From Branchiostoma floridae (taxonomy: Eukaryota > Chordata > Leptocardii > Amphioxiformes > Branchiostomatidae), in the NCBI RefSeq assembly GCF_000003815.2, contig NC_049979.1, positions 17,840,401-17,904,400 of the forward strand: DNA of 64,000 bases. Direction: 5' to 3'. The notes below the pieces were generated by a model. That model had not been told where the DNA came from and did not search any database. It saw only the letters and a program-made list of their open reading frames with translations. A program made the position numbers and the translations under genes. The number at the start of each line of letters is the position of its first letter. The first letter of the stretch is position 1. Positions 33,422 through 48,400 of the stretch are shown in pieces.

Positions 33422-36400
33422 CTGTAAGATATTAGGGAAAATGATTCTCACAACTTGGCTTCTTCATGGCATTTCATATTCTAATACAACTAGAGTTCGG
33501 CGACCTCATACCTCCATGAAAATTTAGAGCTTTCGTAAATTTCATGCAATTGACTAACACATTAACATAATTTATGCATGGTATTGTTCATCATTGACTA
33601 ACGTACACATGTCACAATTATAAAATTCCCATTATTAATTATAAAGCGTTTTTGCAATTTTTACATAAATTATGCAAATAAGTTCCTCATTACCATATTT
33701 GGTATCTGCTTACTAGTATATTCCACCTATCATAGTTAACATGTGTTACATTTATTGAAGTCCAGTTATTGAAAACAATGGAATTATACAATTTCCTCAT
33801 TAATTATGCAAATTAAGTCATCATTTGCATAAAATGTATATCATTATGAACATCTTTGCCTAAGGTACCCGCATGCCTAATATGATGCCAATCCATCAAT
33901 CCTTTCTGCAGTTATCCTCTTTAGAATGTCTTGACAAAAATGCCCCTGCAGTTCCGAAATTAAATGTTAGGGGGCTGAAACCTGCCCCACTTTGTCATGA
34001 CACTGCAAGCTATCTACCAGCCAAATGTCAAGACCATATCACATCCAGGACAAGAGATACATTGAAAAAACTGCCATGATATAATATCCTCATTAATTAT
34101 GCAAATGTACTCCTATTTTGCATAATTAGTATTTAATCTTGTACAACATTGTCTAAGGTACCCACATACCAAAAATCATGAAAATCCGTTGTTCCCTTCT
34201 TGAGTTATCCTCGTCAGAAGTTTTTGACAAAAATGCCCCTGCTATCCCCAAACTAGACGCTAGGGGGCCCAAACTTACGTAATTTTTTCCTGAGTACAAG
34301 AGCTATCTAATACTTAAAAATCTTGACCATAGCATGTTCAGAACACCGAGATGGCAAAACCGGAAGTTGCGCTGCAGTACCAAGGCCACACACCAGGGGG
34401 CCCAAAATTGACCTTGACCTTCGTCTTCCCAACCCCTACCTACATACCAAATATCATCGTAGTCCATCACGAGGTTCTCAAGTTATGATGACCACAAATA
34501 TGCGGACACACAGACACACACACAAACACACACACAAACACACACACAGACACACTCAAAACTATACCTCCATTTTTTCATGGAGGTAATGATACATATA
34601 GACATTACTATTCTAGTGAGGGTATTGGATGCAACTCAACCAAACAAGATTCTTCATAAAACTTTGTCATGAGACACATTTAATCCATTCCTTGATTTGT
34701 CATTTTAGTTAATGTTAGCTCTCAAATGCAAGTGTGATAATCAATGACAAAATGAACTCCTATAAATTCATACCTTGAGCAGCCAAAGGCAGTGCAGTTG
34801 AAGTAGAGTTGTCTGGTCTCAAATGGGAAGATCATGGGGCACTTGTTGGTCAGCTTCTCACACCACTCAGGCAGTGCTGCAGCAGCCAGGCTCAGTGGGT
34901 CCTAGCGGAGGAAGGTGAGAAACTAGTGAGACATCTCACATAAAAACACATTTTAGGCATTCAATCTTACGGCAAGTTCATTCAAGTATTGACATTAAAT
35001 ATCCCTAATCACCATGAAACATTTGTGCTGTAATTGAGATTTTACATGTAACAGCATTTCCATAAGCCAAGTATTGGTTATATTAACCTGAGTTTGTTGA
35101 ATGACTTTGTTAGTGAGCTTCTTGCTCTGGAACTCCTCTGCCGACACGTTGAAGTGGTGGCTGTCTCCTCCCTCTGTGTCCATGTCTGCAACATCCGATG
35201 CGACTGCGTACAGTATCCTGAGTAGCTGAAGGACGTCGTCCACTGTGCAGGAGGAGGATCCTCCCGGGCATGCGGGGGAGAGAAGTCTCCCTCACTGAGA
35301 ATGTTGCTGGTGTGAACAACTGGCTTGTGCTGTGGTGTTGGAGGTTTAGATTCACCACCGCTGCCAAGAAACTCCTACAGCCACAAAAGATTGGACCCAT
35401 TTAGCATCATCAACATGAAAACCCACACCTTCATGCTACCCTGAGTGTTTATCATTGATCTCTGATGCCTCTTTGTATCTCTTGATACATGTTACAACAA
35501 AGCAATACGTATCAAATCTTGATCACTGTCGATAACAAGACGCACCTTGTATGCTGCCACCAACTGTGCACAGTTTCTGTTCTTCCTGATGCTCTTGGGA
35601 GCCCCCGTCAGCTTCCATCTCCTGAGAAACGCGGTGTCTGCGTTCTGCTGAAGGTAGGAGATCAGCTCCGACTTCGGCAGATCGTCTGTGCCCAGCGCTC
35701 TCTCCACAAACTCAACAGTCCACCGGCCCTGGGGAAGAAACAAAAACACAAGTCAGCTAGAGCAGATAATGTTTATTCTTCCTTGTCTTTTGAACAGGAG
35801 GAATGCAAAGAACGAAGGAACTTTAATAACGAATAACAAACTACAAAAGGCCGCATCAGCAAGCATTTACATTTTGTGAGCTGCCTCAGGCATTTTGGCT
35901 GCTGTACTTTTATTTGTCAATAGAGATTGATGTATCCCTTGTCTTCTCTCTCTAATCATTGTATACAAGTCATTTAAAACAAAGATAAAAGAATTTTTTC
36001 AGATATTCATTAGCAATCAAAACTCAGACTCACCCTTTTCTCCACTTCCTCTTCTTCCTTTCTCTCTCTGTACACGATTCTAGAATAAGAATATTACAAG
36101 CATGAAATAAAACTTATCTATACAGGGAAGGCAACTTCGAAAAATTATGAGATTTCATCTAGTATGGCAACTTGCCCACACTCAAGGAGAGACGTGAACT
36201 CGCTGCCATTAAGCTACTCAAGCAAATGATGAACCCGGATCACCCGCTACATGACATGGTCCCTCCGGTCAGGTCAGAGGTCACTGGGAGGTCACTTCGA
36301 AGCTCATGTAGTATCTCGGTCCCAAAAGCAAGGACCTCCAGACTGCGCAACTCATTCCTACACTATACAATCAGACTGTACAACAAATCAATGACTGGTG

Positions 36401-39400
36401 CCTAAGTGTTTTATTTGTCTATGTACTGTGTATGTCATGCGTACTGTACATGTTGTCTAGTCGTTGTAAGTATTTACTCTGAGTCACATTGTAAAGATCA
36501 ACGGCATTCAGAGATGCGTCTGCTAAGAATTAATCTCTGTAAGGTTGATTTTAATGAATAAAGAAAGAAGTATAAGTAATGTAGACAAGCATAATGATAC
36601 ACATACATATATGTGGGTTCCCATATCCTGCGTAGTCTATCAGCCCTGCCACCAGCAGACACTGCAGTGGCCACCATGTGTTGGATGTGGCTGAAGATGG
36701 TAGCAGCATCCCCTTCCAGGGTCTGTTCCACTGAATCTACAAACTGTAGTATGCAGAAGCATGGTCAATTACACTAGGTCATTCACTCCATATCTTTTCA
36801 TATCCTCAAAGTACAAACATGGTCTACAACAAACGACTATCCCATTGCACATGACATCTCCAATGACACATAGCAGACATGACAGTATGTTACTCACCCC
36901 TGGTGCTTTGAGAGTGAGAACCAGCTGGGGTGTGGGGACAGTCTCCTCCTGTTCAGGTGTTGCTACCTCTGGGTCGCCTGAGAGATTATAACGACATTAC
37001 AATGACTGACAAGTTTTCATCATCCAAACATGCCAAACAGGTCGGGTGGTCAAACCATGTTGATCACTGTGTTTATCAGATGATAAAATGAGACCACCCT
37101 CTAATATTATAGGTTTGAAACTACTGTTCACATTTTGAATAAAACATGTACTTTGTCATGATATGAACTGTTTGCGTACAGTGTGTTTCTGGTTTAACGA
37201 CAACATAACGACTTCCTGACAATCCAAGTCTATTCTTGACCACTCTGGCCTTTTTACCACTACCTGGGGCAGGGATCTCCAAGTCCTGTGTCTGCTGGAC
37301 ATTGGTACGGCCAGGACGGGGGTCAAACGCCGGTACAAGAGAAGAGAACTGTCTCTTCAGGACAAACTCATCGTCCCAGGTGCGGCGCCGGCCCCCGCGC
37401 AGCTCGTACTCCTCTTCCTCCTGCTGCAGGCGACGTACAATTCCCATCAAAAGACTGCCACAATGTTGGTAGGCTGACTTCAACTACATGAAACACACCA
37501 CGCAGAGCTACGGTATCACTTGCTGTTAGGCACGCATGCATGCTGCAACCAAAGGGTTAGCTGGGCTGATACATGACAGCCAAAGCTGCAGCCCAATATG
37601 AAGGTGAATAAACACTAAAACATGACACAAGATTACAGTTTTAAGCCATGTCCACTCCATCATAATGAATGTCATAATGCTTCCATGCAATGTTTTCGAG
37701 CCTAGCACAAATTCTCTTTGTACTGTATGCATTCTTAGCAGTTGATAATTGAACATGTTTAACATCGTTAATGTTAGTCTTCATAAAAAAATACTACTAC
37801 ATGCGGGAGACTTGTCTTCAAGACAGATATAAGTATATAAAATTAAAGTAATATGTATACAAATGATCCTCAACAATACTACTTGTATCTTCTGGTAAGA
37901 ATAATGATTTCTACATAACACAATCGGAACCAGGAAACAACACTGTGACAACAGGAAGAGACATCAGCACTGACCACAACCTCCTCATACTCCTCTTCTT
38001 CCTCATTCTCATCCTCATTCTCATCATCATCCTCGTCAGGCTCAGGGAGATCATCGTCATCCTCCAGCTCGGCCAGAAGTGTGCTGGCGCGGCAGGTGTC
38101 CAGGAAGTCGTTATCGCTCTCACTGGACGTGGATGTGAGGCTCATCGTCATGGTGGTGCTGAGGTTAGCTGTGGAGACAACAGTCTTGCCTATGAATCCT
38201 GACCAAATTATGTATTAATTTACTTTGGCCAGGTGGATGAATAATGGCATAGACAATGATTTATCTAGGTGCTCTCCAGAAAGGCATAAAGTACAGAATT
38301 TTCAGCTTTGTGAAACCTGAAGTTTATGTCCCGCAAATCATCTTACAGAAACAGAATTCAATGTGCCATTTTTGTCATTTTCCAATGCCTCATTTCTATC
38401 CATAACTGGGAAGAAAAAAGACTCAAGGACTACAGAGTCTAATGTCTCTCTTTGGTCAATGGAGCAAGATTGTTAGAGAAGCACTATAACTACTAATAGA
38501 TTATGCAATCCTGCCATCAAATCTGGTCCCACAACTAACGATTATCCAGATTTATTAATAGTTCTGAGTGTAGAATCCTTTTTCGAGCTCAGTGAAGAGG
38601 AGTCCTTCGTTGGCAGGGCTTAAAACATCTGAACTTTCCTCCAATGGAAATACCCAAGAGAAAAGTAGAAGAACAGGCTTAATAAATTCCAAATACTAAA
38701 TATGGACACTTATTGTCAATTTTGGTCTTCAAGCCTTCTGCATGCTTGAAGACTACTTTATAACTGAAGTATGTACATAATATACATGTATATTACCACA
38801 CATTTGTGTCAGTGTAGCGGAGTAATGTTACTTGTGAAAGGGGGGAGTACTGGGGAAAAGTGCACGAGGTAGCTGCAAAAGACTGTGTTACATGGCTTGA
38901 TATGAAGATAGCTTAACTCAGTTAAAGTGGACGCTTTGGAACAACACGTAGTGAAGGACAGGGTGCATTGAGGGGAATGACACGTACACTGGGTACAGAG
39001 CAGAGAAATTTACACGGCACTTAGATCACCACCACAGGGCCACAGCAGGGTTTGTACTACCAGATCTTTTCACTGCTCAGTGGTAAAATAGAACTTGCAA
39101 GTAATTTATGTGTAAAGTATTTGCAATTGTGACTGTAAAATCTTTACAGTATTCTCATCAGAGTCATCACACAAAATGGCTACTGCCTTTTTTCAGCATC
39201 CTGTCAACAAAATCATCCATTGACTATGACTATGAAGGTTATCTGGTGATATGTCAGACCTTTCATTAGAATTATAAAGAATCAACTTCTATCTTCAAGA
39301 ACAATGTTATTTTCAGGACTGTACAAACCCTGCTGAGCACAACATATAAAGATGGGCAGAATCATCCATGTACCTGCCATGGTGGTTGTGTTAGTGGCAG

Positions 39401-42400
39401 TAGCGTTCGAAGTGCTGGACGTAGTCAGGTTGGGGACACTTTGGGCCGAACTCAGCACATTGTTTGATGCCACTGGAGGAGACGGGGTACATTTGTTGGA
39501 CTTACACAGCAGAGACTAACTTCAGGTCCTCAAGACTTGCGGTAAGACTTTTCAGAAGTTTCTTGCTGTCATTTTTCTTACATGCATTTTGTAGCATGCA
39601 GTTGGGAATAACTTTATAACTCACTCCCAAGGATTAGTCTAGGAATTGATAAGGGCATTTGGGGGGTTAAATGACAGATAACATTACTGATTTGAATCCT
39701 GTTGTCACATGGAAAAGTTTACCATAGACTTTCTGTGTTGACGAATGCATACCTCATGCAGAACGGAAAAGGACCTTATACCAAGATAAATTATTACTAC
39801 AATCTGATAGCACATGCACTTCTGATTAAATAGTCCCATCATTATTGAAAACACCCCACTCCCCACACATAAGTTCTATGATGTCTGTGCTGTCGGCACA
39901 CTAACCTGACTGCACAGCATTAGATCCTGACAGGCCCAGTCTGACCAGTCCGCTGGCATGGCTGCTGCTGGTGCTGCGGCTCAACAGCATGTTGTTGGTA
40001 GCACCAGCGCCAGCCCTTCTCGCGATGGACACAAAGGACTCCATCAGGCTAGCAGCAGTTTCCCGTGCAGACGACAAGTTTGGCACACTTGAGCTCATGC
40101 TTCCTGGTGCACTCGAAGGCTGCGGCTCCCCTCTCAGTTTTGCAGGCTCTGGTTTGAAGGTGCTTAATGTCCTTGTGGTGGACTCTGCTGACATGGCTCC
40201 AGATTCCTCGCCAACAGATGACAGAGTCTCTGAACTCATTGCACTTGTGGGCCGAGGACTCACACTGCCTGGCCGTGGGTCACATGCTGGGCGCTCCACT
40301 GGGTCAGGGAGGGCAGAGATGTCCTCATTGGATGATTCCACAGAGGGTGGGGCCGGTGGCCTGTCACTACTGTGCACCACCACGCCTGTCTCTGAGGTAG
40401 CCTCTGTCTCCAGGTTCACCACAACAGTCTCCGAGGTTGTGGACGTGGCCCCGGCAGATTCCTCTGAGGAGGCCCGTGCTCGAGACTCTCTGCGAGACTT
40501 CAGCTCCTCTCTGGCGCTCCTCACCTCATCATGATCTGAGTCCCTCCTACTTCGCTCAACCTCAACTCCTCCAGTTGCACCCTCTACCTTTTTGGTGTCA
40601 AGGTCCTTTTCCCGTTGGTCCCGACGAGTCCTCCCCACGGCACCCTCAGTGGAGACAGACTTTGTATCAGCTTTCTTGGCCGTCATGACTGCTAGTAGGT
40701 CAGGGTTGTGGGACGGGGCCAGCTGCAGGTCATACTTGCCCTCTGCACCCATACGGTAGGAGTTTGAGCCGCCAGCATCCCAAGTCACATCCACCCAGCC
40801 TGGAGAAATAACAGGACGTTATCAAACATCTTACTCATAATATAAGGGTACAAAGAGAAAAGAAGACCATGGGACTGAAAGCCTAACTGGCTGAGTTCTT
40901 TGAAAAAGCTATAGCCATAAACAGGAATCCTACTGAATATGTTCAAAAGACCAGATCACATAACATACGGGATAGAGGAACTCACAAAAGCACATACCAT
41001 TATGAAGCTCTCCTGTGACGGTGCCCTCTCCCCCGGGTCCACCATCCTGGTCCCGCCACTTCCAGTCGAGTCCTCGTACGACACGTGCACCCACCACCAT
41101 CTGCCGCAGCACCTGGGAGCGCAGGATACGCCGCTGCTTACGCAGATATGCCTCCTGCTCCCGAGCTGCCTTACCTGGAGAACATCACATGTTAGCACAC
41201 AGTTACAACTTCTTGCTTTAAAAACAGCCGAATGCATACTAAGAAACAAACAGTTTACTGCAATAAGAATCCCAGAACACACAGCATACCTATGTCATCA
41301 CAAGCCCCAGTCACGATCCCATACAGCTCAAAGCCTGACAGGGAAAGGTAGTGGGTTTGGCCGCTTGCATTCTTGCCTGTCTGCTGGAGACGAATATGGC
41401 GCCATCCCTGCTTCTCATCCTTAGGGGACTCTATGGGCCAAGAAGCTGTGGACCTGCACAAAGAAACAAATAATGGGACACATGCATGACACTGGTTCTC
41501 ATTAAAAAAAAAGAACAACCAAGGGCATGAATTTCAGAGAATTTTGTACTAAATAGTTGGTTTTGAATCAACTATCTATAGTTGGTTTTGGATCAAAATA
41601 TTTCTCATCAAACTGTCCTTGATATTCTCTAAAATAACACAAACTATAACGTCACCATGAAGCAGCCAAGATTTACCTCTTAGTTAAATTACATTGTATT
41701 GTTTGCAATCTCAATAAATTGAATTAAATAACAAAGAAAGTAAGTTCCATCTTATCAAACTCACCCTGGTTCATTCAGAGAACTGTCGTCAGAGTGGTTG
41801 AACAAGGTGACCCAGTTCTGGCCGTCCTTGGACACTTGGAACTGCCAGTTCCTCAGCGCTGACCTGCCGTACCCACGCGCATGGCGAAGGGTGTAGCCTG
41901 TGGGGATGACCCACACACCCAGGTCGATGGCAAACCAGGCTTTCCTGTGACAATACAGTAACATGTCAGCTGAGAGATCAAACATGGACATTCAAAGACT
42001 GAGGAAATCTATATCAATCATAAATCAATAAAATTCATCTTTAGTTTAACTGAAAGATCAAGAAGCTTAGATGAGAACAATTCACACTGTAAATACATTG
42101 AATATTGCTTTCAAGACAGTTTGACTCAAGCAGCACCCCTGGAACGTACTTGTCATCATTGGTGTGACAGTTGAGGGCAGAGGAGTCCCGGCTCAGAATG
42201 TCCTCCAGGCGACCATAGGGCAGGTTCTTCCCTTCTGATGATGTCACCACCACCAGGCCATACTGGGCTGGGTTCACCCACTCAAATGCTGTCCTGCAGA
42301 GACAAAGTTAACAGGGTGTTGAATTTGGAGACTGAAACAGGCTTTGTGAAAGTACAGTCAAACTTGTATTCAACAACTACTCAAGGTACCAAAGAAATAT

Positions 42401-45400
42401 GGTTGTTGACTGGAGTTGGTTGTTGGATAAAACTGGGGTCGGTTGGCTGGTTGGTTGGTATAAAAATTACCATAGGCATCTGCTTGTATGTAACAGTTAC
42501 TTGTAAAAAGTCATACTGATGAAGTTTTGACCCCCAAAGAGTATATTTTAATTCAACTGAGCAAAGAAATACAAAATAATAAAAAAATGTTACAAGAAAA
42601 CATGCTGAATTGGTGTGTTTACAAGTAATGTTACATTCGTACTACAAGATGTCCAAATTATGCATTGACAACTATTAGTCTCCATGCTGTTATGTAAACT
42701 AATTTCAATAAACTATTGTTTAACAATCAGAGCTGTGTTTATCTGTCAATCAAACATGTTCTGTTTGTTAGTTGTCTGCTCCTTAAACAGCCAAAACAAG
42801 CTCTAAGTTTCTCTATCAGTATGTCAAAATTCCCACTGATGTGCACAGTGTTAAATATGCTTCACTGATTTTCACTGACATGTTAGAGTTGAAAAACAGT
42901 AAAAATCTGTTAATGACATTATTTCTAACAGATTTTTATTGATGTTTACATGGTGTTATTGTTGTGAGGTTTAGTGTGGATCAAAATTGTTTCTGATGCA
43001 AATGTCAGAGCTTACAGAAGTACTCATTTTGAAAATGTTGCTGCTGGGATGGATCAGACACAGCGACTGTCTCTCAATTTTGGTTGTTGAGAGGGGTGTG
43101 AAAGACCCCTGGGGACTGCAAAAATGTGATTGCTGGTTGGGGTAAGCAGTTGGTTGTTTAAAAGAGGACCATCACCATGCAAAATAGGACGGGACTGTCT
43201 CAGAGTGGTTGTTGACTGGAGTTGGTTGGTAGATAGAGTTGGTTGGATAGGCAGGTTTGACTGTACCAATGAATATCACCCCCGCCACTTACTTACATAG
43301 AACATCATGCCATCACTTACTTTCCATTGGTTCCAATCCAATATATGATGCCGTTCTCATCAAAATCTTTCACATGTTTGAATGTGAACGTCTGCCCCTC
43401 CTTCAGCCGTCTGATGTAGGAGAAAGTGCTGCGGTCGTAGTCATACCACTGTTTGGCAACCTGAAAAACCAACCAACAGTTGTCACCATAGCAAATTAGA
43501 AAATTTTAAGGAAAGCTATGTCTCTACTTGAAGGTTGTGATCTTCATAAAAAATTTTCTCCCTTCCAGGAACAATACCTACTAAGTTCCATTTCCTTACT
43601 TTTGTTCTCTTTCCATCTGCATTCTTTATCTTTTTTTTTTCTTTTCCAGCTTCTCCAATCTCTAATACATACCATTTTGAGCAGATATCTTTCCAATGCT
43701 CCTATAGTGGCCAGGGGCTCCATCTTCAAGGTGCGCCCTGTCCTGTCGATGAGCGAAGTCTCCCCATTGGCCCGCTCCAGGCGGAACCGGAGACGTCTTG
43801 TCAAGATCTGTGGAACACAATGTCATTTATCATCCTCTAACAAATAGCAAACTTGTAACACTAAAAAAACACATGAAATAAGTCTTTCCTAAGGTTTCTT
43901 ATAAAATGGAGACAATATGAGACAACAGCAGGAGTAATCAATCTGTTTCTTTGCCAGACAATACTAAATATAGCAAGTGGGTATAAATTGATTTGATTGC
44001 AGAGATAAAACAGTGCTTGAGTCCTACCTGAAGACCCGTTCCTGACCCAGGTCCATCATGTACAAACAAGGGCAGCCTTTCGATGGACTCCAGCACAGAC
44101 ACCAGTTTCCTCACCAGGGCCACAGATGGGGTCACACCGCTGTTGTCAAAGTACAAAGGGAGTCAGAAAGTGGAAATAACATCCTTTTTAATAATCAGTT
44201 CAGTATTTATTTCTATCTAAGACAAACTTCCTCACCCTCCACACCATATGTGGTGTCAGAATATGTGCATAATGATACTTTTTCCTCGATCTAAACTAAC
44301 AATCCATAAAGTCAACTTACCTGTCCTCTGTGTTGTCCCTGAAGGCAGCTTTGAACACCTTGATTCTGGAAGCAACTCTGTTGCTGTCAACATCAACATT
44401 CTGAAAGGAAAAATTGGGCAGGATGTAATAATCATGTTGTCTTTATCTTGGCATAGTATTTCAATTCATTTGTGACTGATCTTCGATCTATTCTCCACAA
44501 ATCACATAAATAATCTGACCAATGTTTTGTGTCCTGTCTTTCAAACCTAGATTTCAAACCTATATTTCCATTTCATCCATTGCCTAAGGTTTCTATGACA
44601 CAGCTGTAGCACATGAACATCAGTATGAGCTCACATTGTTGAGGCAGTTGAGCAGCGCCTGCACCAGCCCACTGCTGTGGAGTTCAAATGCTGAGATGGT
44701 GGCCTCGTCCTTCAGCAGCAGGGTCAGACACTCGAGGGCAGTCTTCATCTGGTCCTCCCAGCCAAGCTCTCCTTCCTGCACCTGCACATGCAAACAGACT
44801 TTCATCTCACACAGATATAAACTTCCTACATCAACTCAAAATCAAATAATAACCTTTTAACACAAATTAGTTTATTACAGGAAGCAGGCATTTGATATGC
44901 CTTAAAAATTGATACTTTATTTGGAACATGTTCTATCACTTTTTTCTTTGTAAAATTGTTTGACAGCTGACATACAGCATGATGCCACAGGCAAGAGTCA
45001 GTATTGTGTTCTGCCTGTACCTTGTTCCCTTTGCCGTGAGCTTCACATGATGTCTCCAGCTGAGCCACGATGCTGCGTAGCTTGGACACCACTCCTCTCG
45101 GGGTCGCCTGTGCTGCCTTAAAGTGCTGCTCGTACAGCTCGCGGGCCAGACACTTGATTTTCTGTTTGGTCTGCTCAGCCTTGGACTTGAACCTATGGCT
45201 CTTCTTTCCACCCCAACCTGCAGAGAACTCGGGACCTGTATAGATGAAACATGACTTTTGCAACATAATGCCCGATAAAACCCATTGGGTGCTTCAACTC
45301 ACAACGTTCAGTAGTAAAAAATTTTTTTTTGTTGGAAAGATTCTGATACTACATAGCACTATGCCATCAGCCATATAGATACAGATACATGTACTACACA

Positions 45401-48400
45401 ACTTTTGTATACATTACAAAACTCAATCATCAAATAATCAAAATGTACATAGATTTGTTGACTAAAAAAAGTGTTGCCTATGCAAGACATGATTCTGGAA
45501 TCATACCTATTACTTGGCAATTATTTTCAGAGGAAGAACTGAACTGAACTTGGCAATACCAAGCTGTGTCACACAGAACTTACCGAGAGAGGTTTCTGCT
45601 GTGAAGGAGTGTTTTGTTCCCCTGTTAGATTCAAACACAAAGCCAGGAAGGTCTTCCTTCAGCACAGTAGCCTGCTGTCCATCAGAGTTGTGGACGGAGA
45701 TCTCCCCTTCCTTGCGACACTGCAGTGACCAGTTTCCCACCACAATTTTGGTAGGTCCAGCCTTGGACAGGATGGGAAGACTGGGTGTACCGGGTTTTAC
45801 CCCACTACGAGCCCTCTGCAGCTTCTCTAGGAATTCTCCACGACTCTCTGTAAAACCGAAAACAACCAGTCAGCACTGATTCAGGGAAAAACCAAACATG
45901 AAGAAACAAAAGATGAGAAATAAAAGTCAACTTCAGCATCTTACAAATAATCATATTTACCTGAACTATCTGAGCCACCTTCAGGGCTGCCACTGGAATA
46001 CATGGTGGCAAGTTTGCCATCCAGAATAAAACGGAACCAGCCGTTGCTACCATTGGACAGTTCCAGGGCCGCGGCATCACTCCACACGTACAGACAGTCA
46101 CGGCCGCGTACCAGGCACCAGTCTCGCCAGTGGTAGGGCTTCCCCTGCACTATCTCTGTCACATCCTGTTGGCCTTCTAACCTCTCAGGCTGAAGGAAGG
46201 AAACAATATTTTCCTCAGGCACTTGGGGTAAAGAGGTGGCTGACACAGCAGGCTACAGGGGGACAAAAATACATAAACATACAGAAGTGCTGCCTCAACC
46301 AGTCAGCTCAACTTTAGAACAAAGCAGAAAATTTTGCAATCAGTCCTTAATAAAAAGTTTTTAAAAAGCAGCTCAGAAAGAATGAGGAAAAGGAAAGAAC
46401 GATATTTACCTTTCCTCCCTTTGCACCTTCCTCTTCCTCTATTTCCTCTTCTGAGTCCTCATCTGGAGGGCCAGCGAGAGAGCACACCTTGCTGACCACA
46501 CCCAGCCTGGCAAAGTGATCCAGGTACAGTTCAGCTCCCTTCTTCATCAGATCATTCACTATCTGTAGTGCCGTCAGATGACCATCGTCATCATCCTGGG
46601 GAAAGGGAAGTGTAATGATGCTGGGATTAAACAAGGTCTGTACTGGATATGGTAAATCAATGAGATGTGACTAGGATGGAATTGCTAAACTTTCATATGT
46701 CATGATGATACGAGCATTGAGTACTGTAACAAGTTGCTTTTTGGGCATATAAAAAAGTAATAAAACGGAGTACATCGAAATGTACCTCCTGTTCAAGTAC
46801 CATTGCCAACACATCGACCAGCAGGGAGGCGAAGGTGGGACCTGTCTGTTCACTGGTGCTCATCTCCTCCAGCAGGGAGGGGCAGATGTAGTGTACCATC
46901 TTACGCAGCAGAGCCAGGGAAGCTTTTCTGTAGACCAATAAAAGAGGTATGATATTAAAAAAAACAGCTTGCCAAAACACATTTGGCAGAATAATGACTA
47001 CCAGAATCTGTCTCCTCAACTTTTCTACAAACAGATTGATATGACTAATCGATATTGTATACTTAAGATTAGACAACATTTACAAACTGGCAGTACGGGT
47101 CCTGCCTACCTGACAGATGGCATCATGGTTTGTTGATAAGCTGCTGCAAACACAGGTAGGAGTCTCTTCAGGTAGAGAGGTGCCATCTCAGGGTCTCCCT
47201 TGGGCTCCACCCCGTCCTGTGGTTCCACGGGCTCCTCCCTGGGGCTGCTGGGCTCAGAGGACACCGGGCACATCCACTCCCCGGGGGACTGTAGGATCTG
47301 CACCACCTGTCGGTGGCCCTCATCGTTCCTCTCACGTGCCTTATCCAGCGGTGTCTTACCATCCTCGTCTCTCAGGTCAGGGTTAGCACCATATCTCAGC
47401 AATGTCTACAAGAAGGAAAGATGTCTCTTGAATCTGGTATGTTTTCAGATTTTTCTTGAAGCACAGGTTTTACCCGCCACAAGTTACTAATTCAGTCTGA
47501 CATATCACAGAACTTTAAATGTAGCTTACCTTGGCAACTTGTGGTCTACCAAAACAGGCAGCATAGTGAAGTGAGGATGACCTCTGCCCCCTGTTGACAT
47601 CTGCTCCCCTTTCACAGAGGAACTCCACCATCTCCTGCGTGCCGAAGGCTGAGGCCCAGTTCAGCAGGGTCTGACCAACATCGTCCATGAAGTTCACCTC
47701 AAATGCTGCAAGAACCAAAGTGTTATTTGAGTGTTAAAACGTAACAGATAGTATAATAATGGAATAGAAATGTATGCTACAAATGCCAAATATACCACAG
47801 AATGTGAGTTATAGGAGTAACTACACTTAAGTCTACATATTCTAAGAACAAAGCAAGATGCCTTGCGATGTGAGCTGAAAGTTTCTAAATATTTGAAGCA
47901 TTGAAGAGTGCAGGTATCTGTTTACATAGCAAGTCATACAGGTAGTGTTATTTTGATACATGTTTTTCATGGCAACTCAAGATAACCAAACTTACTACCG
48001 GTATCCACTGCATCGATGAGAGCATCGGTATCTTTGCTGCGGATACAGTCGATGAGCTGGCGGTGAGAGCGCTCCCCGGCACTGTCCATCCTGCGCAGGC
48101 CTGGCAGCCTGCTGACACTGCTGATCCCTGTCTTTGGGAGAGCTTTCCTCCCCTCAAACACCAGCACCAACAGGAGATCTACCAGCCGCATGGTGTCCAG
48201 CACACATCTAGTGAAAGTGGTCAGTCACAGTGTTGACAATGGAAGTCAGTACAGAAAACCATCCCTTATCAAGGCAAGCAGAGGCTGATGTACCAGTATG
48301 TTTACACATGTACAAATGTAATGCAGATGTTGTTAATGCAACTGTAATTTTTATCAAAGCACTGAATGGGATTGTTTTAGCTGCAGCAACTTTTTTCACA

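Noticed and set aside
36172-36405. Stand-alone gene in HECTD1 intron 29
   Set aside because: The sequence matches the C-terminal pattern of LINE reverse-transcriptase polyproteins and lacks a 5' part.
39971-40534. 187-codon plus-strand frame opposite HECTD1 exon 24
   Set aside because: It is the antisense shadow of a Ser-rich coding exon whose frame, splice sites and homology are clear.
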